A stretch of DNA of 64,000 nucleotides from Sycon ciliatum (taxonomy: Eukaryota > Porifera > Calcarea > Leucosolenida > Sycettidae). The notes beneath the pieces were generated by a model. That model ran no database searches and was not told where the DNA came from. It saw only the letters and a program-made list of their open reading frames with translations. Numbering within the stretch: position 1 is the first letter of the stretch; each line of letters begins with the position of its first letter. Below are positions 33,101-64,000 of this stretch, piece after piece. The position numbers and the translations under genes are program-made. The stretch is taken from NCBI RefSeq assembly GCF_964019385.1, contig NC_088643.1, positions 47,432,490 through 47,496,489 on the forward strand, read 5' to 3'.

Positions 33101-36100
33101 TGCCCACGACAGTTGGTCTCGCGTTTGACCTAGATGTATACGCTGAGCTGATGCCGGTGTCGGTGGAAAGTGTACTGGTCAGAACTCTGCTATGCTGTTT
33201 AGGAAGAGGTTATGTATGGGCCATTCGTATTCTGTACGCTATGCTCACTGTGCTCGCTCTGTTTGCTTGATTGACTGTGTGCAGGGAGTCCAAAGAATAT
33301 TTCCTACAGCGCTGTGAAATCTGATTTGGAGGCGATAGAAGGAGTAATGATGGCTCACAGTCTGCACATGTGGTGTCTGACGATGGGCAAGTCTGCCCTT
33401 GCTGTTCACCTTGTAGTTGGTGAGTGATTTTTTGTCACTGCAGTGGTGGCATGCAGTCTAGTGAATTCACTAGGCACTAGTATACATGTACATGCAAGAG
33501 TATAATTATACTGTAAAACCGGAAAGTCTAACGACCAAAAAGTTAAACGTTTTTGTAATTTTGGCATGATTACGTGCAGAAAGTTTAACGATGGCTACTT
33601 GGCCACCCATCTGTATGCGCATCTTTACACAGACATCTTGCGATAACGTATTTTTCAAATAACGAAAAAGAATTGGTCGTTAAAACGTTAGACTTTGTGA
33701 CTCGTTAGACTTTCCGGTTTTACAGTAACCTCCCAAGAGTGTGCAACTCTGCATATGGGGTCTCTGACGTCGAAAGCTCACATCGCGTGTCTCGGGTACG
33801 TTTCGCACTACGTACAAACGAAGAATAGCGTGCGTGCAATCCGAATATCTGCCATGATCATGATGATCAAGCTGAGGATTTGCATACGCGCAGTGAGTTT
33901 CTGTCAGAGAGTGCTTTTTTATTACTCCTCTGCTCGCTAAAAACGGGCTGGCAGCGTACAACTGCGACACTACGCCACGTGATGTGAGTTTTCGCCGCCG
34001 GCGAATCCCATGGAAAGGGTATCATGAGTCGCACACTCTGGGGGGGGGGGGGGGGGGTTATATACTCTTGGTACATGTAGGTGACAAGGGCCATTGGGAA
34101 TGAGTCTTGTTTTTGGTTGAGGACATGTACTTTAAAATCCTGCCAGAGCCCCGCGCCATGTCAAACTCATCGTTGGGTGGGGCAGTTGGGACATCGCTCT
34201 ACGCTTCTGTAGAACACATCCCTGCGCTGCTTGCGTCCTGCTTTTCCAGTGTATACATGTAGATGCTGCACGGCATTCAGACTGTAGGAGACCGTAGTAC
34301 AGATCGGTACGCACAAAACACACTGATCCCACTTCTGCCACCTGTGCACTACGGAGAAAGTTACACTCAAGGTTCGTTCTTGGTATTTCCATGATATTCA
34401 CTTTTTTCTCCTGGAACATGTCAGTTATGAAAATGAATACCCTCACCCCTACCTCCGCAACGTCCACAGGTTCCATGTATCAGGGCTCCGAAGAGTGTAC
34501 CAGCATTTATTCGAGGTTTTGGAGCTTCATTGGTGCCCATATAGCAAAGCCATCAATGCCAATGCTTTTCTCGCTTTGCAAACCAGAGGCAAATCTGCCT
34601 GTTTGTTACGTAAGATAGCCGCTGTGTTGGCTCCGTTGTCAGTCTGATGTGCGAATAAAATTCAGGGAGGAAAAGAGAATTCATATTCGAGGCTGTGCCT
34701 GAAACTAAGGGCACACCGACCAACGGTCAAGCTGTGTGAACTATTGTAAACTTGCAAGCGGTTCTGCATGGCAGTACGGCATCGTAGGGCTGGGGGGGGG
34801 GGGGGGGGGCTTAGGAGAGATCGGGTGCTCTGGTCGGATTTTACGATACTTGGAGTTGTGTTGGAAAGACAGCAAGCCCACCCGGCAGACTTAGTTTCTG
34901 GTTTGATTACCTATGCGTACTTGTGTTGCATACTGCAAGTAGAGCCCTTTGTCTAGTGGCTGGCAGGAGGAATCAGGCTTCTACACATACCCATGCGAAT
35001 TTAGTTCGTTGTACCAGTACAGTTGTAGCCAGTGAAATCCATCCTCGGGCATAAAATCAGCCTTCAGGGCCATGTTCAGTGCACAACCCGGTGGTGGTGG
35101 TGTTTGTAGTGCTAGCACCGAGCAGCCATGGACCTCCTGTTCTATTTTCACCGGGTTGAAGCTCACTTGCCGCCGCAGCAGCAGCTGTAGGTATACAGTT
35201 TGCACGGGCGTGTCGGTTTGGTCGCTGTTCCTGTGCTAAATGGACAGTAACCTGTAAACTTATTCGCCCCGCATGTTAGTGTTTGTTTTATCTGTGTACT
35301 TACTAGTAACTAGTATGTGTGCCTCTGTGTACACGCTGAGACGTCTACCCTCTCTCTTTCTCTTTCTCCCCGCGTTGATTTGCAGAGCCCGGCAGGAGTG
35401 CACTGCAGCAAGAAGTGCTGGAGAAGGCACAGAACATAGCACGCAATAAGTACAACATGATACACACAACTGTTCAGGTTAGTTGGCAGCTTGCTTTGAC
35501 TGACTACTGGTGCACTCTAACTCTCCTGGTCCGAATCCTGTCAGCAAGCGAACAGTCTCTAAGCCATGTGGTATACTGTAATTGACTCTATTGTGTGTCA
35601 CGCCCAAGTTGAACATGCTGCAGCCAAGTGTGTCTACATGATTATATCCATGTAGACACACACCCCCCTTGCATGTGATTTCCAAGTTACAGTACATGCG
35701 AACGGGGTCTGGTCCTGCTTAGGCCGACGGGAGTTTGCGTGTAACAGAAAACATCCCGATGGGCTAATACTGGCACCGGCTTTCCTTCCGGGCCTCTCTT
35801 GTGGCAGGATTGTGTCTTCGGTTGGTACAGTTGTTGTCTCTACTAAGTTATGCTGTGAGATATGCCGGTACTGCTATTTTGTGGTGATCGGGAAACCATG
35901 GGGTTTAGAAGAATCCGCGAGTGGTTCAGTGTTTGGAAATGCTCAGTGCTATACTGCACCATACTGTAATCATGGAGTCACCTACACTACAGCCTAATGT
36001 ATGCAGCCGTGAGGGAAAAATGCCGAACGTTCATGCATTTGAATTTTACCACTGTACGAGTATCACTTTTTGCCTTCAGCACTTTTTCCCTATTCTACTT

Positions 36101-36183
36101 GTGCAACGGTGTGTATGCATTAGGTTGAGGTGTACCATCGTGACATGGACAGTTGTAGGCTTTGCCAAGACCCAAAGGACTAA
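24580..36183 (+). CDS. SLC30A: zinc transporter, ZnT2/3/4/8-like (SLC30A), 8 exons, 426 aa
   Basis: Exons: 24580-24964, 29451-29597, 30182-30335, 30676-30877, 32626-32731, 33285-33419, 35386-35477, 36124-36183. Intron phases agree at all seven junctions. Cation diffusion facilitators of this group exchange protons for zinc and load vesicles. The N-terminal HCH motif at 91-93 is typical of the subgroup. Six membrane helices start near residue 112. The zinc site is H144/D148 (TDAAHMLSD) in helix 2 and H275/D279 (FIHVIGD) in helix 5. The His-rich loop between helices 4 and 5 has six histidines at 241-254. The cytoplasmic domain has HSLHMWCLT at 356-364 and ends in a CxxC (C418, C421). The last acceptor (36122-36123) has a poor pyrimidine tract. 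Which vertebrate paralogue is closest cannot be told by eye. Confidence 0.95.
25246..25420. mobile_element. TA-flanked MITE, CAGTAAAACCTGTC ends
   Basis: CAGTAAAACCTGTCAAGGC and the inverted AGACAGGTTTCACTG bound 175 bp, with TA at 25244-25245 and 25421-25422. It fits a mariner/pogo-like non-autonomous element. Confidence 0.7.
25437..26400. mobile_element. TA-flanked TIR element split by a nested insertion
   Basis: CTGCCGGGCGCCAAAGAAC and GTTCTTCGGCGCCCGTCAG are the ends, with TA on both sides. Most of its length is a second element at 25636-26351. Confidence 0.65.
25636..26351. mobile_element. piggyBac-like non-autonomous element (TTAA target)
   Basis: TTAA at 25632-25635 and 26352-26355 flanks inverted ends CCTTTTGAGCACGA and TCGTGCTGAACAGG. 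A TTAA duplication with CC-starting ends is the piggyBac signature. No transposase ORF is present. Confidence 0.65.
26835..27128. mobile_element. TA-flanked MITE, CCGTAAAAGTCCG ends
   Basis: CCGTAAAAGTCCGTAAATAA and its inverted partner form TIRs of about 24 bp, flanked by TA at 26833-26834 and 27129-27130. The interior repeats a TTTCGGGC motif several times. Confidence 0.8.
27185..27478 (+). mobile_element. tRNA-promoter SINE, family A, copy 1
   Basis: GGTTCAAGTCC at about 27227 matches the pol III B box, preceded by a plausible A box about 40 bases upstream. The body (ACCCACAGTTAATTGGGAAC and the CTCACCTCCCACCG block) recurs inverted at 58245-58475. Confidence 0.65.
27496..28345. mobile_element. 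composite foldback array with 11-bp target duplication
   Basis: Built from two modules. U is about 185 bp, and V is about 68 bp and contains the hairpin TACCGAGCC-ACGGC-GGCTCGGTA. Order: V, U, V, then inverted U, V, U (U+ 27587-27772; V+ 27496-27562 and 27795-27862; U- 27863-28047 and 28161-28345; V- 28071-28138). GTACAAGCTAC flanks the whole array at 27485-27495 and 28346-28356. No protein is encoded. Confidence 0.8.
28515..28741. mobile_element. TA-flanked MITE, CGTGAAATT ends
   Basis: CTGTCAAGCGTGAAATT and AATTTCACGGTTCACAG are inverted ends bordered by TA. The interior is rich in TTCGCG motifs. Confidence 0.65.
28755..29345 (-). mobile_element. tRNA-promoter SINE / composite repeat, family B, copy 1
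   Basis: On the minus strand it carries a B box GGTTCGAATCCC near 29070. The end nearest 28760 is a foldback (AGGGCCCTACGCTATGC inverted at 28985-29005). Matching sequence occurs in plus orientation at 41366-41850. Confidence 0.65.
30105..30155 (+). repeat. TG microsatellite beside ZnT exon 3
   Basis: (TG)n with a GCGCGC interruption, ending about 26 bases before the exon 3 acceptor. Confidence 0.95.
30371..30587 (+). repeat. three-copy minisatellite, about 68-bp unit
   Basis: Each unit contains CATCGTTTCTGTTTGT and ACTGAGGGTATGAG-like blocks. It lies in ZnT intron 3, 90 bases before exon 4. Confidence 0.85.
31441..31786 (+). other. unassigned reading frame in ZnT intron 4
   Basis: A frame through about 31482-31640 reads [14 protein letters not shown] and then [18 protein letters not shown], which looks protein-like (amphipathic, few rare codons). 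It is too short to name and lies between ZnT exons 4 and 5. It could be an element relic or chance. Confidence 0.25.
32882..33041. mobile_element. MITE, TATACACCACTACCC ends
   Basis: Arms of about 43 bp at each side of a 160-bp element; AGAATTCG repeats lie inside. Located in ZnT intron 5. Confidence 0.75.
33511..33725. mobile_element. TA-flanked MITE, CTGTAAAACCGGAAAG ends
   Basis: CTGTAAAACCGGAAAGTCTA and its inverted partner are TIRs of about 25 bp, with TA at 33509-33510 and 33726-33727. Located in ZnT intron 6. Confidence 0.8.
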
Positions 36184-36854
36184 ATGCGTCTGCTGCATTA
36201 TTGGAATTGGTGGCTGCACGGCGACTAGTGCCTTTCCACCGACGGCAGTCAGGTACCTGCCACGTGCAGCCAGCTGGACAATCCTATTTCGCTTGACTAC
36301 GCTGCTTGCTCTCCTTATCATCCACGCTGCTAATGGTTTGGTGTTGACTTTTGAAGTACGTATTTGTTTTGGATCCGTTCTAAGCACACTTGCTCTGCCG
36401 TGTGCACATACACACAATTACTACTGTTCATATTGCCTGATTTACTGAGAAAATACATAGCCTTCTTTTCTGGTGCTGGCACCGATCATTGTTGTGAAAA
36501 AGTGAACATTTTTAGCAATTCACCAGTTGAAAATGCCATTGTTTTAATCTCTGCTTTTAGTCACACTGGTAATCCGCGTCTGGTCTACCGTTTGCATCGC
36601 TTTTTAGTTTTTACACCCCATAGATTTTAGGCTCGATGTGAGAAGCAAATTGTTTGTTGGTGCAATCTACTCGTTCAGCAGCTCCCTTGATGTTTTTTAC
36701 TCACTCGTTTCTTTCACTTTGTCACATCACTAGATGTTTTTGTGGGCATTCCTTTAATCGTCTTGTTTGTTTTTTTCTCTCATGAGAGTGCATCCGGAAA
36801 GTCAATTCTTGAGAAGCAGTTTGCGTGTATATTGCAAATCAAAAATTAATTGTA

Positions 36855-37396
36855 CAGTCAAATCTGCCGTTAGCGACCTCTGCTGTAGGCGACCATCTAC
36901 CGTTAGCGACCGATTTTCCGTGCACCGACGGTTTCACATACAAACTGATCTGTCCAGAGCGACCATCTGCTGTGCGCGGCCAGCGACCACGATTTCATGC
37001 ACGGTGGCTGCATTCAAATCTGCTGTAAGCGACCGCGACCCAGGTTCAGTAATGTGCGAAACTGTACTTGCCAGTGCGCTGTCAACTGCAAAGTGTGAAA
37101 ATGCGCTGTCTTGCAAGTGCGATCGACTGGCGCCTGGCCTGTACTGAGGCTGTGCTGTAGCTCTCAAGTCCAGGCAGTGTCGATCTACTGCCGTGTCGCA
37201 TACGCGTACGGGTATGGTCGTCGTTGAATATCCAATAAAATGATATTAAAAATCACATTATCCTCGTCGATTTGAGTACATGGAAGAATATACCTGGTAT
37301 GCCGGATTTACCATACATCTGCCGTAAGAGACCATCTGCCGTAAGCGACCGCTTTTTCTTGCACCAAGGGGCGGTCGCTTACGACAGATTTGACTG
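36855..37396. mobile_element. TA-flanked TIR element, CAGTCAAATCTG ends
   Basis: CAGTCAAATCTGCCGTTAGC and its partner bound 542 bp, with TA on both sides. Internal CTGCCGTAAGCGACC repeats thicken both ends. The CAGTCAA start is shared with the 41173 element, as in pogo/Tigger-like groups. No transposase was seen. Confidence 0.75.
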
Positions 37397-37432
37397 TAGC
37401 TGTGTACGTGTGTGTGTGCGTGCACGCGCGCT

Positions 37433-37487
<55 letters not shown>

Positions 37488-37602
37488 ATGCCCCGACCTG
37501 TCGGAAGGCTACCTTCTTGCTGAAGCATTTGGAAGTTGACTAGTTTTGGCTCCATAATGCAGTGTGTTGTTACTACCGATATAAGTCTAATGACAAGTAT
37601 TA

Positions 37603-37972
37603 CCGTAAAGTCGCGGATAAAAGCCGGGCTTGCATACAAGCACATCGCGCATAGAAGCCTGAAAATCAAACAGGTCAAATGCATATAAGCCTGTCGTGCG
37701 TAGAAGCCTGCTTCTATGCATTCGCGGATCGGGTAGGTCAAGAGTGCATGCGCTATGTACGGTGCATAGTAAAACTGCCGCCATACCGGTAGTCAGTGGT
37801 AGATCTATGCGTGTTGCGCGTAGAAGCCTGGCTTCTATGTGCATACAAGCCTGGCAAAAATATCAGTGGTGCATATAAGCATGGTTTGCATACAAGCCTG
37901 GTTTGCATTAAAGCCTGATGCAGAAAGCGGCTTATGTGCTTATAAGCCCGGCTTTTATCCGCGACTTTACAG
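37603..37972. mobile_element. TA-flanked MITE, CCGTAAAGTCGCGG ends
   Basis: The TIRs (CCGTAAAGTCGCGGATAAAA and partner) extend into repeated AAGCCTG/CATACAAGC motifs. It is related to 8600-8779. Confidence 0.8.
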
Positions 37973-38047
37973 TACTTTCATGGCTGGTATATCTAGTGCA
38001 TTTTGGCATTGCGTGCTTCTCTCATGACGGGCGTATATGGTGGTACA

Positions 38048-38079
38048 TGGTGTGTGTGTGTGTGTGCGTGCGCATGTGT

Positions 38080-38169
<90 letters not shown>

Positions 38170-38181
38170 GTGTGTGCGTGT
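38048..38181 (+). repeat. TG microsatellite upstream of RICTOR
   Basis: A long, nearly pure (TG)n tract ending in a short poly-G run. It lies about 680 bases upstream of the RICTOR start codon. Confidence 0.95.
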
Positions 38182-38859
38182 CACGGGGGGGGGGTTAAAG
38201 TACAGGTGATGATGATAGGGAGTCGCGGGGCAGTACTACAAAGAACTCTTGCTAATAATTATTATAACAATAATATTATAAGCAGGAGCTTCAGACTGTA
38301 GATTGCGTACATCATTCTGCATACTCTTGTCAACGTTGAGTAGTGTCACTCACCGTGTCATGGCTGCAAACACTACTAGTACTAGTAACAGACAGTCGTA
38401 CCGGTAAGTCATTGCAAGGGCTATCAAGTCACGTACAGCATCATGGTATGCATCTTCTACATAATATCTCTGGGAAGGTGTTGACTGTTGTGCACGCTCA
38501 GCTGACAAACTGACAAGTGCACGATATCGATTGTATGAAACTATGACTTTTTGTACAGCTTTTGCGTAGGTCTGATCTGAGTCTGAAAACTTTGTAGACT
38601 GTAGATAATGATTATGTTACTATGTAGATCTACACCATCGATGCATCATTGTCATGCATTGGCATCAATCACCTTTTACTTCGAGTCTTCATACGTAGTC
38701 GCTATTTCCACTTGTCGGTTGCGGATTCACCTGTTTTGTACGCTTGTAAAGTTGTAGTTGTTCTGTTGTAGCTAGTAGTTGTAGGAGGCAAAGTCTGCTA
38801 GTCAGTGTTGGATGGAGTGACTTCATGACTCGGCTCCTTTCTGCAAGGCTCCCTTCAGG

Positions 38860-64000
<25,141 letters not shown>

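Larger units (their letters stand above)
36184..38859. other. intergenic region between ZnT and RICTOR
   Basis: Holds the ZnT 3' UTR, two TA-flanked MITEs, TG tracts at 37438-37486 and 38048-38181, and the RICTOR promoter. AATAAA at about 37224 is a possible poly(A) signal but lies inside a MITE. Confidence 0.45.

Overview
The window is a piece of an animal nuclear genome. It is intron-rich, with GT/AG splice sites, many small exons, metazoan housekeeping genes, LTR retrotransposon remains, dozens of short inverted-repeat elements and long microsatellites. The proteins are clear orthologues of vertebrate ones but well diverged. With the BEL/Pao and Ty3/gypsy remains this suggests a marine or other non-vertebrate animal such as a sponge or cnidarian. 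I cannot fix the species from sequence alone. No prokaryotic operon, CRISPR array or rRNA gene was seen.

Layout. 1-2908 is the 3' part of a BEL/Pao retrotransposon with an open pol frame, followed by its probable 3' LTR. 3.9-5.4 kb holds hairpin-forming repeats, and 6.0-7.4 kb a frameshifted, minus-strand mobile-element remnant. 8236-12928 (minus) is a three-exon RCAN/calcipressin gene. 15122-23927 (minus) is an eight-exon TSR3 gene (18S rRNA acp-transferase); its introns host TTA-flanked MITEs, a large foldback and a Ty3/gypsy integrase fragment that itself carries a MITE. 24580-36183 (plus) is an eight-exon zinc transporter of the ZnT2/3/4/8 type, divergent from TSR3 with 652 bp between the two start codons. 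38860-64000 (plus) is the first 738 codons, in 27 exons, of RICTOR, the mTORC2 scaffold; it runs off the window end.

All exon models were built by hand from conserved protein motifs plus splice signals. In all four genes the intron phases agree across every junction, apart from one ambiguous donor in TSR3. The genes are not an operon. They cover calcineurin control (RCAN), ribosome maturation (TSR3), vesicular zinc loading (ZnT) and growth signalling (RICTOR). Only TSR3 and ZnT are placed so that they could share a promoter.

The rest is repeat biology: at least ten TA-flanked MITE families, two TTA-flanked elements, a TTAA-flanked element nested in another, a composite foldback array with an 11-bp target duplication, two tRNA-promoter SINE families, and long TG and CT tracts lying beside splice sites. 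I found no new multi-gene system. The best leads are the composite foldback, the 605-bp CT tract that ends in a RICTOR splice acceptor, and the one-sided orientation of the TG tracts.
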